Source: Oscillibacter sp.
GTDB lineage: Bacteria; Bacillota; Clostridia; Oscillospirales; Oscillospiraceae
Direction of reading: 5' to 3'
DNA: 37,042 nt
Assembly: GCA_022652655.1 (NCBI GenBank)
Contig: JALCRQ010000009.1
Span: 1-37,042, forward strand
Shown piece after piece: positions 15,560 to 24,231 of the stretch. Every line of letters begins with the position of its first letter. Within the stretch, counting starts at the first letter, position 1. The notes below the pieces were generated by a model. It saw nothing but the letters and a program-made list of their open reading frames with translations. It was not told where the DNA came from and made no database searches. The position numbers and the translations under genes were made by a program.

Positions 15560-16312
15560 TTATTTTCTTTTTTTCCGCCTATCGATCTGTCCGTAGAGAT
15601 CCGCCAGGGCGTCGGAAAGGCCCCCGATACGGTCGATAAGCCCCAGCTCCACCGCCTCCTGACCGTAGACCACACTGCCGACGTCTGCGGCCATCTCCCC
15701 GGTTTTCAGCATCAGCTGCAAGAACTTTTCCCGGCTGATATGGCTGTTTTTTACCACGAACTCCACAATCCGCTCCTGCAGGCGGTCAAAATAGTTGTAT
15801 GTCTGGGGCGCCGCAATGACGGTTCCGCTCATGCGCACGGGGTGGATGGTCATGGCCGCCGAGGGCACGGCAAAGCTGGTCTTGGCCGCCACCGCCAGCG
15901 GAATGCCGATGGAATGGCTGCCTCCCAGCACCAGCGACACCGTTGGCTTGGACATGCCAGCAATCAGCTCCGCGATGCCCAGGCCCGCCTCGATGTCGCC
16001 GCCCACCGTGTTCAGCAGAAGCAGCACGCCGGAGATCTCGTCGTTTTCCTCCAGAGAGGCCAGCAGCGGCATCACGTGTTCATACTTGGTGGTCTTGGTG
16101 CTTTGACTTGCCAGCATGTGCCCCTCGATCTGCCCGATAATCGTTAGACAGTGGATGGTTCCGTGGGCCGTTCTGGTCTGGGCGCTCCCTAAATCCACAA
16201 TCTGCTGGGTAGACGGCGCCTCGTCCTCTCCCCCGCTGTCCTCTGTCTTTTTCGGTTTTGTACTTTTTGTCATAATCCTCTGTGCGCCCCTTCCGTATTT
16301 TTTCAAATTCAT
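15560..16312 (-). CDS. tepA: TepA-like ClpP-fold serine protease
   Basis: 250-residue ClpP/crotonase-fold protein resembling B. subtilis TepA (YmfB), which is linked to protein translocation. After a charged tail (KSTKPKKTEDSGGEDE), the fold starts at TIHCLTIIGQIEGH. Key segments: LLLLNTVGGDIEAGLGIAELI; GGSHSIGIPLAVA, where the Ser fills the nucleophile place of ClpP; and TIHPVRMSG, whose His fits the catalytic position. The Lys/Arg-rich C-terminus (DRRKKRK) is unlike standard ClpP. It ends 93 bases before the SLH-DUF4358-DHHW gene. Start uncertain: 16312 (AAGGG 10 bases away) or 16273 (GAGG only 3 bases away). It is divergent from proB. Confidence 0.85.
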   Translation of the reverse strand: MNLKKYGRGAQRIMTKSTKPKKTEDSGGEDEAPSTQQIVDLGSAQTRTAHGTIHCLTIIGQIEGHMLASQSTKTTKYEHVMPLLASLEENDEISGVLLLLNTVGGDIEAGLGIAELIAGMSKPTVSLVLGGSHSIGIPLAVAAKTSFAVPSAAMTIHPVRMSGTVIAAPQTYNYFDRLQERIVEFVVKNSHISREKFLQLMLKTGEMAADVGSVVYGQEAVELGLIDRIGGLSDALADLYGQIDRRKKRK

Positions 16313-16326
16313 GGTAATCTGTGCCC

Positions 16327-16355
16327 TTTTCTTTCGGAATTCTTTATGGTATGAT
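16327..16355 (+). promoter_or_regulatory. Likely extended -10 promoter of proBAC
   Basis: TATGAT (16350-16355) preceded by TG at 16347-16348 (TGgTATGAT), with only a poor -35 (TTTTCT) 17 bases upstream. The box sits inside a small inverted repeat (TTATGGT-N6-ACCATAA), and the opposite strand also reads TGG-TTATCAT, so the divergent tepA promoter may overlap it. Confidence 0.45.
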
Positions 16356-16440
16356 AACCATAATTCCAGCTTTCTACCCTCCCCGCCCGGGGCGCTGATC
16401 TCCCGTTTTTCCCGCTGTCTTTGAAGGAGGCCGTTTACAT

Positions 16441-17250
16441 ATGTGGCAGAAAACCTGTTACCGCATCGTGGTCAAGGTGGGCACCTCCACCCTGACTCAC
16501 GACACAGGCGCACTGAATCTCAGGCACATGGAGCGTCTTTCACGGATCCTGGCGGATCTCTCCGGCATGGGGCATGAGATCATTCTGGTCTCCTCCGGAG
16601 CCATCGCCATCGGCACGGCCAAGCTGTCCCTCGCCCAGCGGCCCTCCGATCTGCGGATGAAGCAGGCCGCCGCCGCCGTGGGCCAGTGCCGCATGATGCA
16701 CCTCTACGACAAACTGTTCGCCGAATACAACCGCACCGTCGCCCAGATCCTTCTCACCGGGGACGATGTAGACGATCCCGTCCGTGCCGAACATCTCTCC
16801 GGCACGTTCGAGGCGCTTTTAAAGCTGGGCGTCATCCCTGTGGTCAACGAAAACGACTCCGTCTCCTCCGCCGAAATCGAGACGGGGCGGCACAAGGTGC
16901 TGGGCGACAACGACACTCTCTCCGCCATTGTGGCCAAGCTGTGCCGGGCCGATCTCCTGATTCTCCTCAGCGACATCGACGGGCTGTATGACGCTGATCC
17001 CCGCTCCAATCCGGACGCCCGGCTCATCCATCGCGTGGGAGCCCTGACGCCGGAGATTCTGGAGCTGGGCGGCGGGGCCGGCACGCTCCGGGGCACCGGC
17101 GGCATGGCCACCAAGCTCTCCGCGGCGGAGATCGCCATGTCCGGCGGCTTCGACATGGTCATTGCCAACGGCAGCCGCATGGAGGCACTTTACGATATTG
17201 TGGCGGGCCGGGATGTGGGCACCCGCTTTCTCGCAAAAGGAGGAGACTGA
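16441..17250 (+). CDS. proB: Glutamate 5-kinase
   Basis: First step of proline synthesis: phosphorylates L-glutamate to gamma-glutamyl phosphate. 269 residues of the amino-acid-kinase fold: RIVVKVGTSTLT at the N-terminus, VSSGAIAIG, VVNENDSVS, LGDNDTLSAIVA, LLSDIDGLYDADPR and GTGGMATKLSAA. The C-terminal PUA domain found in E. coli ProB (367 residues) is absent; the short form occurs in many Firmicutes and is expected to be active. GGAGG lies 11 bases before the ATG. It ends one base before proA. Confidence 0.97.
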   Translation: MWQKTCYRIVVKVGTSTLTHDTGALNLRHMERLSRILADLSGMGHEIILVSSGAIAIGTAKLSLAQRPSDLRMKQAAAAVGQCRMMHLYDKLFAEYNRTVAQILLTGDDVDDPVRAEHLSGTFEALLKLGVIPVVNENDSVSSAEIETGRHKVLGDNDTLSAIVAKLCRADLLILLSDIDGLYDADPRSNPDARLIHRVGALTPEILELGGGAGTLRGTGGMATKLSAAEIAMSGGFDMVIANGSRMEALYDIVAGRDVGTRFLAKGGD

Positions 17251-17251
17251 T

Positions 17252-18502
17252 ATGACGGTACTGGAACAGCAGGGCGCGGCGGCGAAGGAATCTTCCCGGG
17301 CGCTGGCTCTCGCAGGCGAAACCAAAAAGAACCGTGCGTTGGAGGCGATCGCTCAGGCGCTTTCCGACGGCCGGGACACCTGGCTTGCCGCCAACGCCCA
17401 GGATCTGGAGGCCGCCCGGACGGGCGGTATGGCGCAGGCGATGCTGGACCGCCTGGCTCTGACGAAAGAGCGCATTGACGGCATCATCGGCGGCATCCGG
17501 CAGGTGGCTGCCCTTCCCGATCCCATCGGCAGGGTGACCAAGATGGAGGTTCGGCCCAACGGCCTTATCATTGGCCGGCGCAGCGTCCCGCTGGGTGTCA
17601 TCGCCATCATCTATGAGGCCCGCCCCAATGTCACGGTGGACGCCGCGGCTCTGTGCCTCAAGTCCGGAAACGCTTGTATCCTCCGGGGCGGAAAAGAGGC
17701 CGTGCGCTCCAACCGCGCCGTCGTGGAGCTGATCCGCGGCGCGCTGGAGAAGGCCGGTCTGCCCCGGGACTGCGTATGTCTGGTGGGGGATACCTCCCGC
17801 GAAACCGCCGACGAGCTGATGCACCTGAACGACTATGTGGACGTTCTGATTCCCCGGGGCGGCCGCAGTCTGATCCGCACTGTGGCGAAAAACGCCAGCG
17901 TCCCCGTCATCCGCACCGGCGAGGGCGTCTGCCATATCTACATCGACACCGACGCCGACCTGGACATGGGCGCAAAAATCCTCTATAACGCCAAATGCTC
18001 CCGCCCTTCCGTCTGCAACGCCGCCGAATGTGTGCTCATTGCCCGGAGCGTGGCCGGCCCGTTTTTGGAGCGTGCGGTGCCTCTTCTGGAGAAACAGAAG
18101 GTGGAGCTGCGCTGCGATCCGGAATCGCTGGCCCTTCTGGGCAGCCGGGGCACGGCCGCCGCGGACGCCGACTGGGACACGGAGTACGACGACTATATTC
18201 TGGCGGTTCATCTGGTGGACGACGCCCGGGAGGCCATTGATTTTATCAACCGGCACGGCACCGGGCACTCGGAATCTATTGTAACGTCAAATTACTTTAC
18301 AGCGCAGCATTTCCTTGATGCAGTAGACGCGGCGGCGGTGTATGTCAATGCCTCTACCCGGTTCACCGACGGCGGGGAGTTCGGCCTGGGCGCGGAGATC
18401 GGCATCTCCACGCAGAAGCTGCATGCCCGGGGGCCCATGGGGCTGGAGGAACTGACCAGCTGCAAATATGTGATCTACGGCGAGGGTCAGATCCGGGAAT
18501 AA
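17252..18502 (+). CDS. proA: Gamma-glutamyl phosphate reductase
   Basis: Second step of proline synthesis: NADPH-dependent reduction of gamma-glutamyl phosphate to glutamate semialdehyde. 416 residues of the aldehyde-dehydrogenase superfamily. Motifs: GVIAIIYEARPNVTVD, GNACILRGGKEA, VLIPRGGRSLI, and the catalytic Cys in the RPSVCNAAECVL segment, plus FTDGGEFGLGAEIGIST near the C-terminus. Start at 17252 follows AAAGGAGGAG closely; an open extension to 17162 lies inside proB and is rejected. The 1-base gap after proB suggests coupled translation of the kinase and reductase, which are thought to channel their unstable intermediate. Confidence 0.98.
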   Translation: MTVLEQQGAAAKESSRALALAGETKKNRALEAIAQALSDGRDTWLAANAQDLEAARTGGMAQAMLDRLALTKERIDGIIGGIRQVAALPDPIGRVTKMEVRPNGLIIGRRSVPLGVIAIIYEARPNVTVDAAALCLKSGNACILRGGKEAVRSNRAVVELIRGALEKAGLPRDCVCLVGDTSRETADELMHLNDYVDVLIPRGGRSLIRTVAKNASVPVIRTGEGVCHIYIDTDADLDMGAKILYNAKCSRPSVCNAAECVLIARSVAGPFLERAVPLLEKQKVELRCDPESLALLGSRGTAAADADWDTEYDDYILAVHLVDDAREAIDFINRHGTGHSESIVTSNYFTAQHFLDAVDAAAVYVNASTRFTDGGEFGLGAEIGISTQKLHARGPMGLEELTSCKYVIYGEGQIRE

Positions 18503-18576
18503 CCGGCGGCCCGGGGGCCCGCCCAGGCGCCGCTTTCCGGCAGCCGCGGCTTGTTCGTATGAAAGGATCGGCATTT

Positions 18577-19383
18577 ATGGAGAAATTTGCTTTTTTGGGC
18601 ACCGGCAATATGGGCGGCGCACTGGCGCGGGCCGTATGCCGCACGGTTCGTCCCGACAGCGTGCTGCTGACCAACCGCACGGCGGAAAAGGCCCGGATTC
18701 TGGCCCGGGAGCTGGGCTGCGCCGCCTGCGGCAATACAGAGGCGGCACAGGCGGCGGACGTCCTCTTTCTGGGCGTCAAGCCGCAGATGACGGAGGGGCT
18801 TCTGGCAGAGCTGGCCCCTGTCCTCCGCAGGCGGAAGGAACGTGTGATTCTCGTCACCATGGCGGCAGGCGTGGCCATTGCGGAAATCCAGCGCATGGCC
18901 GGCGGCGCATATCCCGTGATCCGCATTATGCCCAACACTCCCGCCGCCATCGGCGAGGGAATGATCCTGTATGCGCTGAGCCCGGAGGTCACTCCGGAGG
19001 AGGAACGGCAGTTCCTGACGGTCATGGCAGGGGCCGGACGGCTGTGCGCGCTTCCTGAGGGTCTGATGGACGCCGGCAGCGCGGTGTCGGGCTGCGGCCC
19101 CGCCTTTGTGGATCTCTTTGTGGAGGCGCTGGCGGACGGCGGCGTAGCCTGCGGGCTGCCCCGGGCCCAGGCGCTGGAGCTGGCTGGACAGATGGTGCTG
19201 GGCTCGGCAAAGCTGATTCTGGAGACCGGCCGCCATCCCGGAGCTCTGAAGGACGCCGTCTGCTCCCCCGGCGGAACCACCATTCAGGGCGTTCGGGTCC
19301 TGGAGAACAGCGCCTTCCGCGGCACCGTGATGGAGGCGGTGATCGCCGCCTACGAAAAAACACTGGAGCTGAAAAAGAAGTAA
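18577..19383 (+). CDS. proC: Pyrroline-5-carboxylate reductase
   Basis: Last step of proline synthesis: NAD(P)H reduction of 1-pyrroline-5-carboxylate. 268 residues: Rossmann GxGxxG as FLGTGNMGGAL at 5-15, VLFLGVKPQ, VIRIMPNTPAAIGEG, AVSGCGPAFVDLFVEAL and the signature SPGGTTIQGVRVLE. Start at 18577 (MEKFAFLG) has AAAGGA 9 bases upstream; an ATG at 18559 lacks such a site. It follows proA by 74 bases, completing a proBAC operon that makes proline from glutamate without other genes. Confidence 0.97.
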   Translation: MEKFAFLGTGNMGGALARAVCRTVRPDSVLLTNRTAEKARILARELGCAACGNTEAAQAADVLFLGVKPQMTEGLLAELAPVLRRRKERVILVTMAAGVAIAEIQRMAGGAYPVIRIMPNTPAAIGEGMILYALSPEVTPEEERQFLTVMAGAGRLCALPEGLMDAGSAVSGCGPAFVDLFVEALADGGVACGLPRAQALELAGQMVLGSAKLILETGRHPGALKDAVCSPGGTTIQGVRVLENSAFRGTVMEAVIAAYEKTLELKKK

Positions 19384-19422
19384 CCCGCTTTTGTCCCGCC
19401 GCGCAAAAAAGAGTGCTTTTAC

Positions 19423-19471
19423 AAAAAAAGAGAAGGGAAAGCACCTGGCAGTTTGTCAGGTGCTTTCCCTT
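19423..19471 (-). terminator. Strong terminator between convergent proC and the M18 aminopeptidase gene
   Basis: Perfect 15-bp stem (19433-19447 with 19457-19471; core AAAGCACCTG/CAGGTGCTTT) and 9-base loop. On the minus strand it is followed by CTC and then a run of seven T, the better direction. On the plus strand the following bases are TACAGTTTTC, a weaker run. It probably ends both operons. Confidence 0.9.
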
Positions 19472-19484
19472 TACAGTTTTCTTT

Positions 19485-20885
19485 TTACTTGGATTCGTAC
19501 ACAGCTTTCATGCCTTTATACGTCTCATAGCAATCCAGCTTGGCCACCACCTCAAAGGGCGCGTGCATGCTCAGCACCGGCACGCCGGCGTCCAGCGTGG
19601 TGATGTTGCGGTTGGCCATATAGAGCGCCACCGTTCCGCCGCCGCCGGCGTCGATCTTCCCCATCTCGCCCAGCTGCCAGATGACCTTGGCGTCGTCAAA
19701 GAGGCGGCGGACATAGGCCACCGTCTCCGCGTTGGCATCGGAGGCGCCGGATTTGCCCCGGGCGCCGGTGTACTTGCAAAGGCCGATGCCGTAGTTGATC
19801 TGGCAGTCGTTGCGCTTTTCGTAGACCTCGGCGAAATTGGGATCGAAGGCCGCCGTGACGTCCGCGCTGAGGCAGAAGGACTTCTCAAAGCACACCCGCA
19901 CCGGAACGTCCTGGGCGTCGCACAGATCCTCCATAAAGGTATCGAAAGCGGCGGACTGCATGCCGGTAACGCCGCAGGAGCCGATCTCCTCCTTGTCGGC
20001 CAGAACGCACACCGAAGTCTTTTCCGGAGTGTCGGTGAGATCCAGCAGCGCCCGCAGCGCCGCATAGGCGCACACCCGGTCGTCGTGGCCGTAGGAGCCG
20101 ATGAGGCTGCGGTCCAGGCCGATGTCGCAGGCATCCGCGGCGGGGACGGCCTCCAGCTCCGCGGAGGTGAAGTCGTCCTCCACGATGCCGTATTTCTCGT
20201 TGAGCAGCTGCATGACGGCCAGCTTCACCCGGTCGCCGCCCTCCTCGCTGCCTACGGGCCTGCTGCCCACCACCAGATTCAGCGTCTCGGCGGGCACCGC
20301 CTCGCCCAGAGGCTTTTTGCTCTGCTCCGCGCCCAGATGGGGCAGCAGATCCGTGATCACCAGCTTGGGGTCGCCGTCATCCGCACCGATGTTGACCGTT
20401 TTCACCGTTCCGTCCTTCATGGCGATGACGCCGCGAAGCTCCAGCGGAATGGTGGGCCACTGATATTTTCTCAGTCCGCCGTAATAGTGGGTCTTGAGAT
20501 AGGCGATTTCGCTGTCCTCATAGAGCGGATTGGGCTTGAGATCCAGACGGGGGGAATCGATGTGGGCCGCTGTGATCTGGGCGCCCTCCTCCAGGGTCTT
20601 CGTCCCCAGGAACGCCAAAAGCACGCTCTTGCCCCGGTTGCACAGATACACCTTGTCCCCGGATTGAAGGGCCATGCCCCGCTCATAGGGCCGATAACCC
20701 GCCTCTTCGGCCAGACGGACAATCTCCGCGGCGCAGAGCCGCTCGGTTTTACCGGCGTTCAAAAAGGCTTTGTAGTCCCGGCAGTAGCCATCCACCTTTT
20801 TTGCCTCCGCCGCGCCGATGCGGTCCCAGCCGTTCTTCTTCTGCGTAAAGAGCTTTTCCTTCAGAGCTTTATTCGTCTCCGCCAT
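19485..20885 (-). CDS. M18-family (aspartyl-type) zinc aminopeptidase
   Basis: Cytoplasmic metallo-aminopeptidase of peptidase family M18, which removes N-terminal acidic or other residues from peptides in large oligomers. 466 residues. Family motifs: ITAAHIDSPRLDLKPNP with the first metal His and Asp; SYGHDDRVCAYAAL with the bridging Asp; LADKEEIGS with the catalytic Glu pair; and SMHAPFEV near the C-terminus with the last metal His. Start at 20885 has AAGGAGG nine bases before the ATG and overlaps the end of the upstream tsaC/coaE gene by 17 bases. Last gene of the long ddl operon, right before a strong terminator. Substrate preference cannot be read from sequence. Confidence 0.95.
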   Translation of the reverse strand: MAETNKALKEKLFTQKKNGWDRIGAAEAKKVDGYCRDYKAFLNAGKTERLCAAEIVRLAEEAGYRPYERGMALQSGDKVYLCNRGKSVLLAFLGTKTLEEGAQITAAHIDSPRLDLKPNPLYEDSEIAYLKTHYYGGLRKYQWPTIPLELRGVIAMKDGTVKTVNIGADDGDPKLVITDLLPHLGAEQSKKPLGEAVPAETLNLVVGSRPVGSEEGGDRVKLAVMQLLNEKYGIVEDDFTSAELEAVPAADACDIGLDRSLIGSYGHDDRVCAYAALRALLDLTDTPEKTSVCVLADKEEIGSCGVTGMQSAAFDTFMEDLCDAQDVPVRVCFEKSFCLSADVTAAFDPNFAEVYEKRNDCQINYGIGLCKYTGARGKSGASDANAETVAYVRRLFDDAKVIWQLGEMGKIDAGGGGTVALYMANRNITTLDAGVPVLSMHAPFEVVAKLDCYETYKGMKAVYESK

Positions 20886-22542
20886 GCTGTTTTTCCTCCT
20901 TAATTTTATCAATCAGCTTCTCAAAATAATTCCGGGCCTCCTGCTGGAAGGCCTCCGGTGAATCCGCCGAATTTTCCAGGACACAGTCGCATTTCTCCCG
21001 GTAAAAATCATCCGGTTTCTGCGCGCTGATCCGCATACGGGCGTACTGCTCGTCGATGCCGTCCCGGGCCATGATCCGCCGGACCCGCAGCTCTACCGGA
21101 GCGGTTACCGCCACGGTGCGGTCACAGATCTGATCCAGATCCGCCTCAATGAGATTGATGGCGTCCAGCGCGTACAGCCGCGACGGCTCGGTCTCCATCC
21201 TTCGGTTGAGTTCCGGACGGACGAAGCGGAACACGATGGCGTCCAGCTTCGCCAGCTTGGCGGTATTTCCAAACACCTCCTGGCCCAGCTTGCGGCTGTT
21301 CAGCTCCCCATCGGGGAGAAACACGCTGCCGAACGCGGCCGCAATGGCGTTGCGGAAGCTCTCGTCATCCCGCAGCAGCTCCCGGTAAACCTGATCGCAG
21401 TCCAGCACCTTTCCTCCCAGAGAGGCGATGGCCCGCAGGGCGCAGCTTTTTCCCGCCCCGGTTCCGCCGGTGATGCCGATCAGCACGTTCTCGTCGTCCA
21501 CGTCCACCACCTGAAAGCCCGCGGCTTTTTTCAGCCGGTTTCCCACCGCCAGACCCAGGCCCCGCCTGTCCGGGCACTGGGCAAATATCTCGCTCACGGG
21601 GCTTCCGTCAAAGGTACGCAGGGCATCGAACACCCGCTGGGCCTGAATGGCCTTGTCGGTGCTGGGACCCAGGGGGTGCACCTCATGGCCGGTGAAAAGC
21701 CCCTCAAATTCGTCGAAGCAGATCACGCCGGAGGTGGGTTTCAGCAGATGCAGAATCTCCTGGGCAGTCTTGCGGGGCGCGCCCGTCACCACGGTCACCG
21801 GCGCTTTGGGCGCGTAATGGCGGTATTTCATGCCGGGGGCCTTGGGCTGCTCGCCCTTCTTCAGCGGAGAGGTGACAGCCTGATCCACATCAATGTGGCC
21901 CACAATATTCTCCAATTCCTCCAGCGGCAGTCCGCCGGGACGCAGCAGCCGGGGCGGCGTCACCGTCAGATCCAGAATCGTGGATTCCACGCCCACCGCA
22001 CAGGGACCGCCGTCTACGACGCCGTCGATTTTTCCGTCCATATCCTCCAGGACGTCCTCCGCCGTGGTGCAGCTGGGGCGGCCCGACAGATTGGCGCTGG
22101 GAGCCGCCACGGGAATCCCCGCCTCCCGGATGATATTCAGCGTCACGGGATGGTTCGGACAGCGGACGCCCACCGTATCCAGGCCCGCCGTAGTCTCGTC
22201 AGGCACGATGGGGTTCCGCTTGAGAATCATGGTCAGCGGGCCCGGCCAAAACCGCCGGGCCAGCTCATAGGCAATGGGCGGAACCTCCCGGCAGTAGCGC
22301 GTCAGCCATTGGGGCCCCGGCACATGGAGAATCAACGGGTTATCCTGGGGCCTCCCCTTGGCGGCAAAAATTTTCCGAACCGCCTCCGGGTTGAGGCCGT
22401 TGGCCCCCAGGCCGTAAACCGTCTCCGTGGGAATCCCCAGAAGTCCGCCCTCCCGGAGCACCCGCGCCGCGGCCTGGATGAGATCGTCGATCTCCTTGGG
22501 GGGCCGCTTTGTGTCCTTCAAATCAAATAATAACGTCTGCAT
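20869..22542 (-). CDS. Fusion: threonylcarbamoyl-AMP synthase (TsaC/Sua5) + dephospho-CoA kinase-like domain (CoaE)
   Basis: 557 residues in one frame. Residues 10-205 are the YrdC/TsaC core, making threonylcarbamoyl-AMP for the t6A37 modification of tRNA: PTETVYGLGANG (38-49), KGRP (62-65), GPLTMIL and SANLSGRP (149-156). Residues 235-345 are the Sua5 extension, opening with APGMKYRHYAPK. Residues 352-550 resemble CoaE, last step of CoA synthesis: P-loop GGTGAGKS (359-366), LDCDQVYRELL, then MARDGIDEQYARMRISAQ. The LHPLI-type motif of CoaE is not evident (the matching segment reads VFRFVRPEL), so kinase activity is less certain than the fold. GGGAG is 7-8 bases before the ATG. It lies between prfA and the M18 gene. 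Confidence 0.93.
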   Translation of the reverse strand: MQTLLFDLKDTKRPPKEIDDLIQAAARVLREGGLLGIPTETVYGLGANGLNPEAVRKIFAAKGRPQDNPLILHVPGPQWLTRYCREVPPIAYELARRFWPGPLTMILKRNPIVPDETTAGLDTVGVRCPNHPVTLNIIREAGIPVAAPSANLSGRPSCTTAEDVLEDMDGKIDGVVDGGPCAVGVESTILDLTVTPPRLLRPGGLPLEELENIVGHIDVDQAVTSPLKKGEQPKAPGMKYRHYAPKAPVTVVTGAPRKTAQEILHLLKPTSGVICFDEFEGLFTGHEVHPLGPSTDKAIQAQRVFDALRTFDGSPVSEIFAQCPDRRGLGLAVGNRLKKAAGFQVVDVDDENVLIGITGGTGAGKSCALRAIASLGGKVLDCDQVYRELLRDDESFRNAIAAAFGSVFLPDGELNSRKLGQEVFGNTAKLAKLDAIVFRFVRPELNRRMETEPSRLYALDAINLIEADLDQICDRTVAVTAPVELRVRRIMARDGIDEQYARMRISAQKPDDFYREKCDCVLENSADSPEAFQQEARNYFEKLIDKIKEEKQHGGDE

Positions 22543-22588
22543 GATTTCTCTCCCGCATTTCTTCATTGTTTCCGTTCCGGCCGTCCCG

Positions 22589-23650
22589 TCACTCTGTCTC
22601 GTTTTTCAGCCGCGCGGCGGTATCGGCCTCCGCCAGCGCGTCGATCAGTTCGTCCAGATCCCCGTCCATGATCGCGTCGATCTTATGGAGCGTCAGCCCG
22701 ATGCGGTGATCCGTAATCCGGCCCTGGGGAAAATTGTACGTTCGGATTCGCTGGGAGCGATCCCCGCTGCCCACCTGACTGCGCCGCTGGGCGGCGGTGG
22801 CCGCCGCCTGCTTTTCCCGCTCCATCTCCGAAAGACGGGAGCGGAGCACCTTCATGGCGCGCTCCTTGTTTTTATACTGCGACCGCTCGTCCTGACACTC
22901 CACCACCAGCCCTGTGGGCAGATGGGTGATCCGGATGGCGGACTCCGTCTTGTTGACGTGCTGGCCCCCGGCGCCGGAGGAACGGTAGGTGTCAATCTGC
23001 AGATCCTTGGGATCAATGACGAACTCCACCTCCTCCGTCTCCGGCAGCACCGCCACCGTGGCGGCGCTGGTGTGGATTCGTCCGCCGGACTCCGTCTCCG
23101 GAACCCGCTGAACCCGGTGCACGCCGCTCTCGTATTTCAGGCGGGAAAAAACGCCCTCGCCCTCCACCAGAACGCTGCACTCCTTCACGCCGCCCAGCTC
23201 CGTCTCGTTGCTGCTGACGACGTCCAGTTTCCAGCCCTTGCGCTCGGCGTACATGGAGTACATCCGCAGAAGATCGGCCGCGAACAGGGCGCCCTCCTCG
23301 CCGCCGACACCGCCCCGGAGCTCCATGACCACGCTTCGGCGGTCGTTTGGGTCCACAGGCAGCAGCAGCCTGCGGATTTGCCCGGCCAACTCCTCCTGAC
23401 GCGTCCTGGCGCCGTTCAGCTCCTCCTGGGCCAGCTCCCGCATCTCAGGATCGCCCAGCAGTTCCTGGGCGGCGGCCTGATCCTCCCGGGCCTTCTGCAG
23501 CGCCCGGTAGGCCTCTGCCACCGGCTCCAGCTCCTTCAGCTCCCGATTGACGGTGCGTACTTTTTCGGCGTCGGCGTATACGGCGGGATCGGTCAAAAGA
23601 CCCCTGAGCTCGTCGTACCGCTGCGCCAGTTTTTCCAATTTTTCCAACAT
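22589..23650 (-). CDS. prfA: Peptide chain release factor 1
   Basis: Terminates translation at UAA and UAG. 353 residues. The catalytic GGQ motif is at 228-230 ([14 protein letters not shown]). PET at 184-186 fits the P-x-T tripeptide typical of RF1, whereas RF2 has [14 protein letters not shown] precedes it and the conserved C-terminal [17 protein letters not shown] segment follows. The ATG is preceded by AAGGAGCGACGAGG. No hemK/prmC glutamine methyltransferase gene is next to it, which differs from the common prfA-prmC-tsaC order; here prfA is followed directly by the tsaC fusion. Confidence 0.98.
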   Translation of the reverse strand: MLEKLEKLAQRYDELRGLLTDPAVYADAEKVRTVNRELKELEPVAEAYRALQKAREDQAAAQELLGDPEMRELAQEELNGARTRQEELAGQIRRLLLPVDPNDRRSVVMELRGGVGGEEGALFAADLLRMYSMYAERKGWKLDVVSSNETELGGVKECSVLVEGEGVFSRLKYESGVHRVQRVPETESGGRIHTSAATVAVLPETEEVEFVIDPKDLQIDTYRSSGAGGQHVNKTESAIRITHLPTGLVVECQDERSQYKNKERAMKVLRSRLSEMEREKQAAATAAQRRSQVGSGDRSQRIRTYNFPQGRITDHRIGLTLHKIDAIMDGDLDELIDALAEADTAARLKNETE

Positions 23651-23689
23651 GACCTCGTCGCTCCTTCCGGAAGATGTTGAGATGAGCCG

Positions 23690-24181
23690 CTATCGGTTCT
23701 CTCCCAGATACTCCCGGATCTGACGCAGAAACTCCTCCTGCCAGAAGCAGTATCCCACGGAATCCGTCCGCAGAGAAACCGCCGCCTTGTGCTCCTCCGG
23801 CACGTAGGAATCCATCTGCCGGTAAACCTCCTGGAATTTCCCCTCTCCGCTGCGGGTGACCACATAGGCGATCCTGGGGAGCTTTTTCCCATAGGTCTTG
23901 AGAAACGACCGGGCGATGCTGCTGCACCGTCCCGCCCAGACGGGAGTACCCAGAATCACCAGGCGGTATTCCTCCAGCGGGCGATCCGTCTCAAAATGCA
24001 GCAGCGGTCCGCTCTGCGCCCGGACAGCGTCCAGTCCGCAGCGGAAAAATCCCTTCCAGCCGGTGCGCTCCACAGCGTCGTTGATCCGAACCACCTCGGC
24101 GTCCAGCTCCCGCCCGACCTCCTCGATCACCCGCTTGGTATTTCCGGTGCGGGAATAGTAAACGCACAGCACGTCGCTCAA
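23690..24181 (-). CDS. Flavodoxin-like protein
   Basis: 163-residue FMN-binding flavodoxin fold. The phosphate-binding loop is YYSRTGNTKRV at about 8-18; GTPVWAGRCSSIARSFL matches the isoalloxazine-contact loop; VVTRSGEGKF follows. Proteins of this size that start with SRTGNT are usually electron carriers or flavodoxin-family oxidoreductases; the partner is unknown. Start is TTG at 24181, 8 bases after AGGAGG; the open frame runs on to 24304 but would overlap the upstream gene and has no better site. It sits between the DUF218 gene and prfA, with no functional link apparent. Confidence 0.87.
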   Translation of the reverse strand: MSDVLCVYYSRTGNTKRVIEEVGRELDAEVVRINDAVERTGWKGFFRCGLDAVRAQSGPLLHFETDRPLEEYRLVILGTPVWAGRCSSIARSFLKTYGKKLPRIAYVVTRSGEGKFQEVYRQMDSYVPEEHKAAVSLRTDSVGYCFWQEEFLRQIREYLGENR

Positions 24182-24231
24182 ACGCTTCGCCTCCTTACAG
24201 TATCCCAAAACAGCGGTTCCGCCCGCAGCCC

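Noticed and set aside
15490-15560. Separate promoter for the SLH-DUF4358-DHHW gene (TTGGCC ... TAAAAT)
   Set aside because: Spacing is 15 bases with a weak -35; read-through from tepA is just as likely.
19413-20903. 496-codon plus-strand open frame after proC
   Set aside because: It runs antisense through the M18 aminopeptidase gene and starts inside a terminator hairpin.
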